A DNA stretch of 64,000 nucleotides from Burkholderia sp. D-99 (GCF_011605345.1 NZ_JAAOXM010000018.1:62001-126000), one strand, 5' to 3'; shown: positions 28,206 through 37,471, counted from the stretch's first letter. Program-made: numbers and translations. Notes: generated by a model not told the origin, from the letters alone.

Positions 28206-30004
28206 CGGATGATCTCCTCGCCGGTGCGCTTCGACACGACGACTAGTTGAACGAAACTGTTGAGGTGGACATACAGCCCGAAGAAGCTGTCGAGCACGCG
28301 CACGAACGAGGCAAGGCTCGCGCCGACGAAGTGCTCCTCGTCGATCGTCAGCCGGATCTCGATGCCGCGCACGAAGGTCGCGAACGGCTTGCCGGGCAGC
28401 CACTGCACGGCGCCGCGCTGCTCGACGCCGACGAGGCCGTCGATCTGGCGCATCGACACGGCGGTGCGCCGCAGGTCGTACAGCGTCAGCATTTCCTTCA
28501 GCGGCGCGAGGCCGTGCGCGACCAGCGACACGTGATTGAGCGCGAGGTGCGACACGAGCCGCCAGTGCGCGGCGCGGCCGCGCTCGAAGCGCACGCTCTG
28601 CGTCGGGCGGCGCAGCAGCGAAATGCCGCTGGTTTGCGCGCCGCCTTCCTGGAACAGGTCGCCGCCTTCGAGCCCGAACGCGAGCATGGCCGGCAGGTCT
28701 CGGTTCGTGCACGTGAGGTCGAGGCTCAGCGTGTCGGTCTGCGGCGACGTCGGCTCGAAGTCGATGTCGACGATCGAGATTTCGGTTTCATAGCCGGGGC
28801 TCTTCTGCGCGACCCAGTCGTTGCGGCGCGCGAACCAGTAATGGCCGATCCGCGCGGATTCGCCGTGATGCAGCGAATAGAACGGCCGGAACTCGATCAC
28901 CGATTCCTCGTGCGCCTGCTGCCTGACGAGCTTCACCGAATCGATCGAATACACCTCGTACGCGAACGCGCGCCGCGCCTCGGCGATCACCGGGTAGGAC
29001 ACCGCGCGGTGCGTGATGCGGATCGGCTCGCCGTGCTGGCGGAACAGGTTGACGATCGGCGTGCAGAACAGCCGGAAGTGGCTTGCCGTCAGCAGTTCGA
29101 GCAGCCGCGCGACGTGCGAATCGCTGCGCACGTCCTGCAGCACGAGATGCAGCGTCGCGCGCTGGCAGCGGCCCGTCGCGCGCGCGATCGCCGCGATGTC
29201 GAAGTCGACGAAATCGAACTTGTCGGGGAACGCGAAGTATTCGGTGAGCAGGCGATACGCGGGATGCGATTTCGCCGGGTAGTCGATCAGCGCGTCGTCC
29301 TCGTCGAAGCCGGCGTGCGCGATCGGCAGCTTGCGCAGTGCAGTCCAGCGGCCGTTGCGTTCGGGCTCGACATACGCGCCGAGCACGTTGACGAACAGGC
29401 AGTCGGTCAGCGCGGCGACGAACGACTGCTCGCCGTGCAGGTGCGCGCGCAGCGTCGACAGCTTCAGCGCGCCGAGATCGAGCTGCGCGGCGAGCGATTC
29501 GAACGTGATCGAGATCACGCCCGTCGCGTTCGACGGCAGCACCGTCGCGCTCGGCGCGAGCGCGACCGGCGTGTAGCGTGCTTCCGAGATGCGGATCGGC
29601 GCGAGCGTCACGTCATAGGCGGTGCGGAACCGGCACTGCACGCCGCGGATCGGGCGGCTCTTCAGCTCGGTACCGCGACCGATCACGACCGGCTCGGTCT
29701 GCTGGCCGGGCGACGCCGGCGTGAACTGCGCGATCGAGCACGACGGGAACGGCCGCAGGTAGTGCGGATACAGCACTTCCAGCAGCGCTTCGGTGAATTC
29801 GGGGTAATCGTCGTCGAGCTTCTTGTTGATACGCGCGCCGAGCAGCGCGAACGACTCGATCATCCGCTCGACGTGCGGATCCTCGCAATGCTCGCCGGAC
29901 AACGCGAGCCGCGCCGCGATCTTCGGATAACGTTCGGCGAAATCTCGCGAATAGCGCCGCAAAAACGATAATTCGCGCTCGTAATACGGCAGCAATTCTT
30001 CCAT
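28169..30004 (-). CDS. tssF: T6SS baseplate protein TssF
   Basis: 611 residues. It begins with the family signature LLPYYERELSFLRRYSRDFA and continues with LDDDYPEFTEALLEVLYPHY and RPFPSCSIAQF, all typical of TssF (VasA/ImpG). Two TssF copies with one TssG form the core of each baseplate wedge. It follows tssE by 77 bp and overlaps tssG at its 3' end. Confidence 0.96.
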   Translation of the reverse strand: MEELLPYYERELSFLRRYSRDFAERYPKIAARLALSGEHCEDPHVERMIESFALLGARINKKLDDDYPEFTEALLEVLYPHYLRPFPSCSIAQFTPASPGQQTEPVVIGRGTELKSRPIRGVQCRFRTAYDVTLAPIRISEARYTPVALAPSATVLPSNATGVISITFESLAAQLDLGALKLSTLRAHLHGEQSFVAALTDCLFVNVLGAYVEPERNGRWTALRKLPIAHAGFDEDDALIDYPAKSHPAYRLLTEYFAFPDKFDFVDFDIAAIARATGRCQRATLHLVLQDVRSDSHVARLLELLTASHFRLFCTPIVNLFRQHGEPIRITHRAVSYPVIAEARRAFAYEVYSIDSVKLVRQQAHEESVIEFRPFYSLHHGESARIGHYWFARRNDWVAQKSPGYETEISIVDIDFEPTSPQTDTLSLDLTCTNRDLPAMLAFGLEGGDLFQEGGAQTSGISLLRRPTQSVRFERGRAAHWRLVSHLALNHVSLVAHGLAPLKEMLTLYDLRRTAVSMRQIDGLVGVEQRGAVQWLPGKPFATFVRGIEIRLTIDEEHFVGASLASFVRVLDSFFGLYVHLNSFVQLVVVSKRTGEEIIRCKPRTGESILA

Positions 30005-30081
30005 CGACGACCCCGAACCTCAATATTTCCTGCCGGACCCTGAACCATCACCGGGCGGTCCGGCCCGCTCGGCGGCTTGAT

Positions 30082-30567
30082 TTACTGCATTCTTGCGGCG
30101 CGTGCGCGCGTGACCGAATACTGCAGCGTCGACGGTTGCAGCATCGCGTCGAAACTCACCGGCTCCTCGGCCGGGTGCACGACGAGCAGCGCCTGGATCG
30201 CGAAGTACAGCGCGTTGGTGGCCTGCTCGTTCAGCTCGAACGTCACCTGGACCTGCTGCAGGCGCGGCTCATGGCGCGCGATGGCCTGCTGGATCGACTT
30301 GCAGATGAACGCGCGATCGTAGTGGCTCGCGAGGCTCAGCCCCGCGAAATCGTTCAGCCCGTAGGTCAGCACCGACTTCTGGCACTCCGGCAGCGCGGCC
30401 AGCTCGTTCTCGGTGTGCGCGATACGGGTGTTGAGGATCGCCTCGACGTCGCGGGCGACCGTGTTCTTGAGCTCGTCCAGCGACAATTGCCGCATCGCTG
30501 CCGAGGCCGGCAGGTGCGGTTCGTCGTCGAACAGCTTGTCGAGAAAACTGGGTTCGAATCGCTTCAT
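30082..30567 (-). CDS. tssE: T6SS baseplate protein TssE (gp25-like)
   Basis: 161 residues. The gp25-like domain is recognised from LKNTVARDVEAILNTR and VLTYGLNDFAGLS, which match phage T4 gp25 and TssE proteins. TssE starts sheath assembly on the baseplate. The start codon at 30567 lies one base away from the 316-bp palindromic repeat, so its upstream 20 bases (reading GGAAACAGGCCCTT before ATG) come from the repeat itself and hold only a weak ribosome-binding site. Confidence 0.94.
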   Translation of the reverse strand: MKRFEPSFLDKLFDDEPHLPASAAMRQLSLDELKNTVARDVEAILNTRIAHTENELAALPECQKSVLTYGLNDFAGLSLASHYDRAFICKSIQQAIARHEPRLQQVQVTFELNEQATNALYFAIQALLVVHPAEEPVSFDAMLQPSTLQYSVTRARAARMQ

Positions 30568-30568
30568 A

Positions 30569-30884
30569 AGGGCCTGTTTCCGCTAATAACGGGCTTGCGA
30601 ACGTGTGTTGCCGGTCGTAGTGCAAGGAGTGAGGAGCGCCGTTTGGCCGAGCCAAACGCCCCGAAGGAAGTCCCCTTGGGGGACGAGCGACGAACGACGC
30701 CGCAATACGGCCGGCAACGCACGTTCCCCTGTTTGGAAAAAATCATTCGTGGGGCTGGCCCCCAGAAGGGCCGATCGCCGCGTCACGCTCCTCGCGAATA
30801 CGTCGAGTATTCGCTTCGTCGCAATCCTTGCGCTCGGCCCTTCTGGGGGCCAGCGCAAGCCCGTTATTAGCGGAAACAGGCCCT
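30569..30884. repeat. 316-bp nested palindromic element between hcp and tssE
   Basis: Perfect 31-bp terminal inverted repeats (30,569-30,599 and 30,854-30,884; outer end AGGGCCTGTTTCCGCT). The right arm continues without a break into a further perfect 21-bp pair (30,754-30,774 with 30,834-30,854). Smaller perfect stems lie inside: CGTTTGGC/GCCAAACG (30,640-30,658), GTCCCC/GGGGAC (30,670-30,684) and GCGAATAC/GTATTCGC (30,794-30,814). Its modules match the 75-bp repeat at 7645-7719, including CAAACAGGGGAACGTGC. No coding sequence is seen. It lies inside the leftward T6SS operon, so its RNA would fold strongly just after hcp. Confidence 0.9.
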
Positions 30885-30939
30885 GATGCACAGCGAAAAC
30901 GGCAACGGGACGCCGCGCGCCCCGTTGCCGCAACCGACC

Positions 30940-31443
30940 TTAGACCGCGTAGGTCTTGTCGTTCTTCGTCAGACTCCAGGCGCCTTGCGTGTTGCCGCCC
31001 TGGTTGCCGCCGATCTTCTGCTGGGTTTGCTTCCACTGCACAGCTGCGTACTTCAGCGAGAACGTCTCGAGCGGCAGACCTTCTTCGCGAACGCTCGGGG
31101 CGATGCTCGAGATGATCACGTACTTGAGCTTGACTTCCAGATACTGCACGCGCTTGCCTTCACCGTCAGCGCGCGAGAAATGGACCGTCACCTCGTCGAA
31201 CGTGGTACCGCCCGAAGCGTGTTGGTACAGCAGCGGGCTCGACGAATCGATTTCCTTCGTGAAAATCATGTCGCCGTGCTCGCAACGCGTCATCGTGTGA
31301 CCGCCAGCGGTCGATGCGGTTGCCGAACGCGGCTGAACGATCGAGTGATCCCATGATTTCAGTTCGATCCAGCCCTGGTGGTCCTTGTCCGCGGACTCGC
31401 CCTTCACCGCGGGACTACCAAACTGCAAGTGCATATGTAACAT
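30940..31443 (-). CDS. hcp: T6SS tube protein Hcp
   Basis: 167 residues, the usual size. Family features include GESADKDHQGWIELKSWDHS near the N-terminus and EITVHFSRAD-like and YLEVKLKYVIISSI strands of the Hcp beta-barrel. It forms stacked hexameric rings inside the sheath and is secreted in large amounts. The start at 31443 gives MLHMHLQFG, the common N-terminus in Burkholderia-type Hcp. It lies 70 bp after tssC, and the large hairpin element begins 55 bp past its stop. Confidence 0.96.
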   Translation of the reverse strand: MLHMHLQFGSPAVKGESADKDHQGWIELKSWDHSIVQPRSATASTAGGHTMTRCEHGDMIFTKEIDSSSPLLYQHASGGTTFDEVTVHFSRADGEGKRVQYLEVKLKYVIISSIAPSVREEGLPLETFSLKYAAVQWKQTQQKIGGNQGGNTQGAWSLTKNDKTYAV

Positions 31444-31513
31444 GGCCCTTCGACTCCCCAAAGAGGTGGTTTTAACGTCCTACCCAGGCGGCCCGCCCGG
31501 GCGATCTACTCGC

Positions 31514-33004
31514 TTATGAATTTGCCGGTTTGGGCAGATCAGCGACAAGTCGCAGAGAAATCGAGAGTTCGTCGAGCTGGAAGTGCGGGCGCAGGAACGC
31601 GACCGAACGATACGAGCCCGGCTTGCCCGGAATCTCCGACACTTGTATGGATGCCTCGCGCAGCGGGAATTGCGCCTTCTGTTCCTGCGACGCGTTGTCG
31701 TCGAGCAGGACGTACTGCGAAATCCACCGGTTGAGGAAAGTCTCCACGTTCTGCGCCGATGCAAAGCTGCCGATCTTGTCCCGCATCATCGCCTTCAGGT
31801 AGTGCGCGACGCGCGATACCGAGAAGATGTACTGAAGCTGGGCGGACAGGACGGCGTTCGCATTCGCGCTATCGGTGCTGTATTTTTTCGGTTTCTGCAC
31901 CGATTGCGCGGCGAAAAACGCAGCGTAATCCGAGTTCTTGCAATGAACGAGCGGGATGAAGCCGAGGTCGCTCAGCTCCTTCTCGCGGCGATCGGTGATC
32001 GCGATTTCGGTCGGGCACTTCAGCGCGACTTCACCGTCGTCGGTCTTGAACGTGTGGGTCGGCAGGTCCTCGACCAGGCCGCCGCCTTCGACGCCGCGGA
32101 TCGCCGCGCACCAGCCGAAGTCATCGAATGCGGCCGTCAGGCGCGCAGCGAACGCCCACGCGGCGTTGCACCACAGGTACTTGTCGTGGTCGGTGCCGTC
32201 GACGTCTTCGACGAAGTTGAAGTTCTCCGCGGTCTGGCCGTCCTTCGGATTGAACGGCAGGCGACCGAGGAAGCGCGGCAGCGTCAGGCCGACGTAGCGC
32301 GAATCTTCGGCGTCGCGGAACGACTTCCACTTCGCATATTCGACCGTATCGAACACCTTGCCGAGGTCACGCGGCTTGCCGAGGTCGGAGAACGACTCGA
32401 GGCCGAGCAGCTCGGGCGACGCCGACGCGATGAACGGCGCATGCGCGGCCGCCGCGACGTGCGACATCTGCTCGATGAAGTACATGTCTTCGGGCTGGCG
32501 CGAGATCTCGTAATCGCCGATCAGCGCACCGAACGGCGAGCCGCCGAACGTGCCGAATTCCTCTTCGTAGACCTTCTTGAACAGCGCGCTCTGGTCGAAC
32601 TCGCTCGCGCCCTTGAAATCGCGCACGAGGTCGCGTTTCGGTGCGTGCAGCGCCTTGATCTTGATCGTCTGGCCGGTGTTGCTTTCCTTGACCAGGTAAT
32701 CCATCCCGCGCCACGTGCTTTCGAGGCGCTGGAATTCCGGCGCGTGCATCACTGCGGAAAGCTGCGTGGAGATCAGGCGGTCGAGTTCCGCGACGCGCGC
32801 GTCGATCGTGGCCGACAGGTTGTCCGACACGATCACCGTGCCGTCGAGCACCTGGTGCACGAGTTCGCCGATCAGGTCCTTCGCACGCGCATGCTCGGAA
32901 TCGGATTTCGCGACCTTGCTCTTCTCGACGATGTCGTCGAGCAGCGAGGTTCCCGCGGCGTATTCCGCGCCGCTCGCTTGGGCCGCAGCCGTTTGCTGGT
33001 TCAT
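31514..33004 (-). CDS. tssC: T6SS sheath large subunit TssC
   Basis: 496 residues. Typical sequences include FQRLESTWRGMDYLVKESNT, GDYEISRQPEDM, FIASASPELLGLESF and FLNRWISQYVLLDDNASQEQ. TssB and TssC form the contractile sheath around Hcp. The C-terminal beta-strand region (QVSEIPGKPGSYRSVAFLRP) is the handshake module. It lies 15 bp after tssB, in the same transcript. Confidence 0.97.
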   Translation of the reverse strand: MNQQTAAAQASGAEYAAGTSLLDDIVEKSKVAKSDSEHARAKDLIGELVHQVLDGTVIVSDNLSATIDARVAELDRLISTQLSAVMHAPEFQRLESTWRGMDYLVKESNTGQTIKIKALHAPKRDLVRDFKGASEFDQSALFKKVYEEEFGTFGGSPFGALIGDYEISRQPEDMYFIEQMSHVAAAAHAPFIASASPELLGLESFSDLGKPRDLGKVFDTVEYAKWKSFRDAEDSRYVGLTLPRFLGRLPFNPKDGQTAENFNFVEDVDGTDHDKYLWCNAAWAFAARLTAAFDDFGWCAAIRGVEGGGLVEDLPTHTFKTDDGEVALKCPTEIAITDRREKELSDLGFIPLVHCKNSDYAAFFAAQSVQKPKKYSTDSANANAVLSAQLQYIFSVSRVAHYLKAMMRDKIGSFASAQNVETFLNRWISQYVLLDDNASQEQKAQFPLREASIQVSEIPGKPGSYRSVAFLRPHFQLDELSISLRLVADLPKPANS

Positions 33005-33019
33005 CTCAACACTCCGTCG

Positions 33020-33535
33020 TCATTCGCCGTCTTTGTCGCCGCCGGTGCCCTTTGCGAGCTCCTGCAGCTGCTGCGTGTTCTTCAGCACCTCGGACAGCAG
33101 ATCCTCGAGCTTGTCGTTGCCGGCAAGCTTGTTGCGCAGGTCGGCGAGCTTCGAGCGCGCCTCGAGCAGGCGGCGCAGCGGCTCGACCTGTTCGACGACT
33201 TCGTCCGGGCTGAAATCCGACAGCGAGCGGAACTTCAGGTCGACCGCGAACTTGCCGCCGCCCTCGCTCAGGCGGTTTTCCACCTGGAACGCGGCACGCG
33301 GCTCGATCGCCTTCATCACGTCGTCGAAATTGTCGCGGTCGATGTTGACGAACTTGCGGTCGCGCAGCTTCGGCTGTTCGATTTCGGACTGGCCCGCCAG
33401 ATCGCCGACGACCCCGACGACGAACGGCAGTTCCTTCACCTCGATCGCATCGCCCTTCTCGACCTCGTAGGTCAGTTGGACGCGCGGCGGCCGTATTTTC
33501 TGCAAGCTTTTCTGAATGCTTTCTTTCTTGGCCAT
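33020..33535 (-). CDS. tssB: T6SS sheath small subunit TssB
   Basis: 171 residues. It begins with the family pattern SIQKSLQKIRPPRVQLTYEV and has ELPFVVGVVGDLAGQSEIEQ and RKFVNIDRDNFDDVM, all diagnostic of TssB (VipA). The C-terminal helix with LRNKLAGNDKLEDLLSEVLK pairs with TssC and presents the ClpV-binding site. It is second in the leftward operon, 54 bp after the TPR lipoprotein gene. Confidence 0.97.
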   Translation of the reverse strand: MAKKESIQKSLQKIRPPRVQLTYEVEKGDAIEVKELPFVVGVVGDLAGQSEIEQPKLRDRKFVNIDRDNFDDVMKAIEPRAAFQVENRLSEGGGKFAVDLKFRSLSDFSPDEVVEQVEPLRRLLEARSKLADLRNKLAGNDKLEDLLSEVLKNTQQLQELAKGTGGDKDGE

Positions 33536-33589
33536 CTCGACGGCTCCCAGGTTAGTTGTGGTTATCGCGTCAGTTGCGCTCAGTTGCGG

Positions 33590-34225
33590 TCAGTTGCGCA
33601 GTGCGCCGAACGGATCGCCGCCCTTCGGCGCGCCGCCCGACGACGTGTTCGTCGGCGGCACCGTGGCGGTGGTTTCAGCGGTCGGCGTCGTGACCTTCTT
33701 GTGCACGACCGTGCGGGTCTTCTTGATCCGGCCACCGGTGCGGGTAGTCGTCTCCGGCGGGAACAGCGCCGATTCGCCCAGCGTGTCGCGCAGTTGCTTC
33801 GCGAGCGCCTGTGCATCGGACTTCGCGTCGCCCGCGAGCGACGAATCCTGGCGCAGCTCGCCGAGCGACTGCGTCGCGATCCGCAGGCCGGCCACGGCCA
33901 GCACGCTCTTCGCCTGACGGTCGGTCGCGTCGCGCTGCAGTGCTTCCTGCGCGGCAACGATTGCCTGACCGTAGTGGTTCTGTGCGAACTGGATTTGCGC
34001 GATGCGCGACCACGGTTCCTCGCGCGTCGGATCCGACTTCGCGAGCTGCTGATACAGGCCGAGGGCCTTGTCCTGGTCCCCCGCCTTCGCAACTGCGTCC
34101 GCGTCAGCCAGCGACTTGTTGAATACCTCTGCAGTCGGCGGCGCGGGAGGCTGGCTCGCACAACCGGCGATCACGCCGCAAGCCACTACTACCCCAGACA
34201 GTTTTGCGAAGAGACGGTCTTTCAT
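33590..34225 (-). CDS. TPR-containing lipoprotein leading the tssBC-hcp operon
   Basis: 211 residues. A lipoprotein signal (VVVACGVIAGCASQ) precedes tetratricopeptide-like helices (KAGDQDKALGLYQQLAKSDP, WSRIAQIQFAQNHYGQAIVA, residues 40-130). The C-terminal 60 residues are rich in Thr/Pro/Gly and probably unstructured. The ATG at 34225 has GGTGG upstream; an in-frame GTG at 34237 is possible. As first gene of the tssBC-hcp-tssEFG-clpV operon it is probably an accessory T6SS part at the outer membrane, perhaps helping TssJ, but no named Tag family is recognised with certainty. Confidence 0.75.
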   Translation of the reverse strand: MKDRLFAKLSGVVVACGVIAGCASQPPAPPTAEVFNKSLADADAVAKAGDQDKALGLYQQLAKSDPTREEPWSRIAQIQFAQNHYGQAIVAAQEALQRDATDRQAKSVLAVAGLRIATQSLGELRQDSSLAGDAKSDAQALAKQLRDTLGESALFPPETTTRTGGRIKKTRTVVHKKVTTPTAETTATVPPTNTSSGGAPKGGDPFGALRN

Positions 34226-34598
34226 CGTTATATCCACCGGCGCGTGAGTTTTAAATCGTTGAGAATCTGGTTCTTTTGCTTTGCAAGAAGCGCGCGGGTA
34301 TAGTACCGATCAATTTTTCATAATTCAATCGTCGTGTGAAGAGTAATTCCTTTTAAAACCGGGCGCTACCCCCTCCAATGGCCGCTCGCTGCAGGCTCGC
34401 AGCGATTTTTCTTTCGGCCGGAATGGGCAAGTTTTACTGGTTGCACGACGCACCGCCCGGATGGCGGAAAAATTTTCCGGACGCTTGCCACGACGCGGGC
34501 GTGCTTAATAGTTGAACAGTGCAATGCCGGGGATACGCAGCGAACGCGGAAATACCCGGCAGATTTGACAGGGATAAAGGCGGCACGCCGGAAATACG
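34226..34598. promoter_or_regulatory. Divergent control region of the T6SS operons
   Basis: 373 bp between the leftward tssBC-hcp operon and the rightward tssJKL operon, locally AT-rich, especially 34,240-34,370. A near-perfect palindrome CGGAAAAATTTTCCG spans 34,465-34,479 and is a good candidate operator. Both major T6SS promoters must lie here. I do not see a convincing sigma-54 box (TGGCAC-N5-TTGC). Confidence 0.6.
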
Positions 34599-35210
34599 AT
34601 GAGATCGTTGATGATTCGCTACGCGCTGCCACTGGTTGCCTGCGCCCTTCTGGCCGGATGCGCGGCCGCCCCGCTGCTCGGCTCGGCCGCGAGCGCCGTG
34701 ATGTCCGCGGCCGGCATCGGCAAGCCCGAGTTGCCCGACGCGCAGAAGCCGCCGCGCAACCTCGGCATCACGCTCGCCGCGGCGCCGAACCTGAATGCCG
34801 CGACCGACAACAAGCCGCTCGCGCTCGTCGTGCGGCTCTATACGCTGAAGGACCCGACGTCGTTCCAGCAGGCGCCGTTCGACGCGTTTACGGATCCGAC
34901 CAAGGAAAAGGCCGCGCTGGGCGCGGACCTGCTGAACGTGCGTGAAATCACGCTGATTCCGGGCCAGCGCTATACGGCGACCGAGAAGGTTTCGCGCGAA
35001 GCGCAAGCGTTCGGCATCGTCGCGCTGTTCCGCGATCCCGCACTACAACGATGGAAACTGACGTTCGATCCGGTGAAGTCGGAGAAATCCGGCATAATCA
35101 TCGGCCTGCATAATTGCGCGATGACGGTCACCGATGGCACGGTCATTGCACCGCAACAGGGTGCGCCTTCGCAACCGCTGAATTTGCTTTCTTCGGTCTC
35201 CTGCGGTTAA
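34599..35210 (+). CDS. tssJ: T6SS outer-membrane lipoprotein TssJ
   Basis: 203 residues. Lipobox ACALLAGCAAAP puts the lipidated cysteine near residue 21. The mature part has the transthyretin-like TssJ pattern: LALVVRLYTLKDPTSFQQAP, then LLNVREITLIPGQRYTATEK and FGIVALFRDPALQRWKL. It binds the periplasmic end of TssM and anchors the membrane complex in the outer membrane. A second in-frame ATG lies four codons inside. It opens the tssJKL operon. Confidence 0.93.
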   Translation: MRSLMIRYALPLVACALLAGCAAAPLLGSAASAVMSAAGIGKPELPDAQKPPRNLGITLAAAPNLNAATDNKPLALVVRLYTLKDPTSFQQAPFDAFTDPTKEKAALGADLLNVREITLIPGQRYTATEKVSREAQAFGIVALFRDPALQRWKLTFDPVKSEKSGIIIGLHNCAMTVTDGTVIAPQQGAPSQPLNLLSSVSCG

Positions 35211-35312
35211 GCATGACGCACGAATGTCAATTAACAAGAGTTAACAATTGGCGATTTAATTCGGGCACGAACAAATCGATTACATCGCAACGCGACATTA
35301 ACCGGATTTGAC

Positions 35313-36659
35313 ATGAGTTATTCGGCCAAGGTGCTGTGGGGGGAAGGGCTGTTCCTCCGGCCTCAACACTTTCAGCGACAGGACGCGTACCACGAAGCGC
35401 GCCTGTTCGAATCGATCCAGGCGATCCAGCCGTACAACTGGGGCGTGCGCTCGGTGCGCATCGACCGCGATGCACTCGGCAGCAACGTGCTGCGGGTGGC
35501 CGAGCTCGCGCTCGTGTTCCCGGACGGCGCGCTGTATGCCGCGCCGCAGGCCGACGACCTGCCGCCGCCGATCGCGCTGGACACGCTGCCTGACGGCATC
35601 AACGAATTCGTGTTCTATCTCGCGCTGCACCCGCAACGCGAGAACGGCACCAACTACAGCGACGATCCGGCCGCCGGCTTCATGACGCGTTTCGTCAGCG
35701 AGCAGACGAGCGTCGCCGACAACTTCACCGATGCGGCCGAAGCCGACATCACGTTCCTGAAGACGCAGGTCAAGCTGATCGCGCATAGCGAACCGCGCGA
35801 CCAGCTGCTGTCGGTGCCGCTCGTGCGCGTGCGCCGCACCGCGACCTCGGGTTTCGAGCTTGACGACAGCTTCGTGCCGCCATGCCTCGCGATCGACGCA
35901 TCGCCGATCCTGCACCAGCGGCTGCGCCAGCTCGTCGATGCGCTGCAGGCGAAGGTGAACGCGCTGTATGGCTTTCACCGCGAGCCGTCGAAGAACATCA
36001 TCGAATTCCGCTCGGGCGACATCGCATCGTTCTGGCTGCTGCACACCGCGAACGCCGCGTTCGCGACGCTCGCGCACCTGCACCAGCATTCGGCGCTGCA
36101 TCCCGAGCGGCTGTTCCAGGAGCTGCTGCGCCTCGCGGGCCAGCTGATGACGTTCTCGAAGGGCTATACGCTCGCCGACCTGCCGGTGTACCGCCACGAC
36201 GATCCGGGCCCGAGCTTTGCGCGTCTCGACCTGATGCTGCGCGAGCTGCTCGACACCGTGATCTCGACGCGCTACTTCGCGATCACGCTCGACGAAGTGC
36301 GCCCGTCGTTCCACCTCGGCCGCCTCGATTCCGGCAAGATCGACGACAAGACCGAGTTCTACCTCGCGGTGTCCGCGGACATGCCGAGCGTCGAGCTCGT
36401 CGATGCGGTGCCGGCCCGCTTCAAGGTCGGCGCGCCCGACGACGTCGACAAGCTCGTGCTGTCGGCCATGCCCGGCGTGCGGCTGTCGTACACGCCGCAG
36501 GTGCCGCCCGCGATTCCGGTGCGCCCCGGCGCCTGCTACTTCGCACTCGATTCGCGCGGTGCGCTGTACGAGCGCATGCTGCAGGCCCAGTCCGCGATGA
36601 TCTACGCGCCGACTGGCATCAATGACCTGAAGTTCGAACTGATCGCGGTCACATCATGA
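35313..36659 (+). CDS. tssK: T6SS baseplate protein TssK
   Basis: 448 residues. It begins with KVLWGEGLFLRPQHFQRQDA, the most conserved TssK motif, followed by YNWGVRSVRIDRDALGSNVL. TssK trimers link the baseplate wedges to TssL and TssM. It starts 102 bp after tssJ and overlaps tssL by four bases (ATGA). Confidence 0.97.
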   Translation: MSYSAKVLWGEGLFLRPQHFQRQDAYHEARLFESIQAIQPYNWGVRSVRIDRDALGSNVLRVAELALVFPDGALYAAPQADDLPPPIALDTLPDGINEFVFYLALHPQRENGTNYSDDPAAGFMTRFVSEQTSVADNFTDAAEADITFLKTQVKLIAHSEPRDQLLSVPLVRVRRTATSGFELDDSFVPPCLAIDASPILHQRLRQLVDALQAKVNALYGFHREPSKNIIEFRSGDIASFWLLHTANAAFATLAHLHQHSALHPERLFQELLRLAGQLMTFSKGYTLADLPVYRHDDPGPSFARLDLMLRELLDTVISTRYFAITLDEVRPSFHLGRLDSGKIDDKTEFYLAVSADMPSVELVDAVPARFKVGAPDDVDKLVLSAMPGVRLSYTPQVPPAIPVRPGACYFALDSRGALYERMLQAQSAMIYAPTGINDLKFELIAVTS

Positions 36660-37438
36660 GCTACGCGCCTTCCCTGTTCGGCGACAACGCGCCGGCCCCC
36701 CTGCATACCCCGTCGTCGACGGACGCCTCGTTCCAGGCCCGTTCGCTGCTCGACCTGCTGTACGACGGGTTCTTCATGCTGTTCCTGCTCAAGAACGGGC
36801 GGGAGCCGGATAGCGCGAGCGAGTTCAGCACGCGGATCCAGGAATTTCTGTCGGACTTCGAGCGTGGCGCGAAGAAGCTGAATATCGCCGCTGAAGATGT
36901 GTACAGCGCGAAGTTCGCGTTCTGCGCGGCCATCGACGAAATGGTGCTGTCGTCGCAGTTCAAGATCCGCACGGACTGGGAACGCCGGCCGTTGCAGCTC
37001 GTGCTGTTCGGCGAGCAGTTGGCGGGCGAGAAGTTCTTCCAGTATCTCGAGGAGTGCCGCGCGCAGGGTGCGGCGCGGCTGCAATCGCTCGAGGTGTTTC
37101 ATATGTGCCTGCTGCTCGGGTTCCAGGGCAAGTATCTGCTCGAAGGGCCGGAGAAGCTCGCTTACCTCACTGCGCGGCTGGGGGACGAGATCGCGCATAT
37201 GAAGGGCAAGCGCGCGCCGTTCGCACCGCATTGGCCGCTGCCGGATCAGATCGCGCACCGGTTGAAGCGTGAAGTGCCGGTGTGGGCGATCGGGGCGGTG
37301 TTTGCGCTGGTGGCGCTGCTCGGGTATATCGGGCTCAACACGTATCTGAAGGACAAGACGCTGCAGGCGCTGGCGCCTTATTCGCAGGTCATCAAGGTCG
37401 GGCCGGAGTCGGCCAATTTGACGATTTCGTTGCCTTGA
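36656..37438 (+). CDS. tssL: T6SS inner-membrane component TssL (DotU type)
   Basis: 260 residues. A cytosolic helical DotU domain (SLLDLLYDGFFMLFLLKNGR; KFAFCAAIDEMVLSSQF; FFQYLEECRAQGAARLQSLE) ends in a single membrane helix (WAIGAVFALVALLGYIGL, about residues 212-231) and a short periplasmic tail. It has no C-terminal OmpA domain, so cell-wall binding must come from another protein, likely the OmpA/BON gene product at 16,101. A bidirectional terminator follows 34 bp later. Confidence 0.96.
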   Translation: MSYAPSLFGDNAPAPLHTPSSTDASFQARSLLDLLYDGFFMLFLLKNGREPDSASEFSTRIQEFLSDFERGAKKLNIAAEDVYSAKFAFCAAIDEMVLSSQFKIRTDWERRPLQLVLFGEQLAGEKFFQYLEECRAQGAARLQSLEVFHMCLLLGFQGKYLLEGPEKLAYLTARLGDEIAHMKGKRAPFAPHWPLPDQIAHRLKREVPVWAIGAVFALVALLGYIGLNTYLKDKTLQALAPYSQVIKVGPESANLTISLP

Positions 37439-37471
37439 GGGGCAGAGGTTTCTCGGCCTCGCTTCACGATG

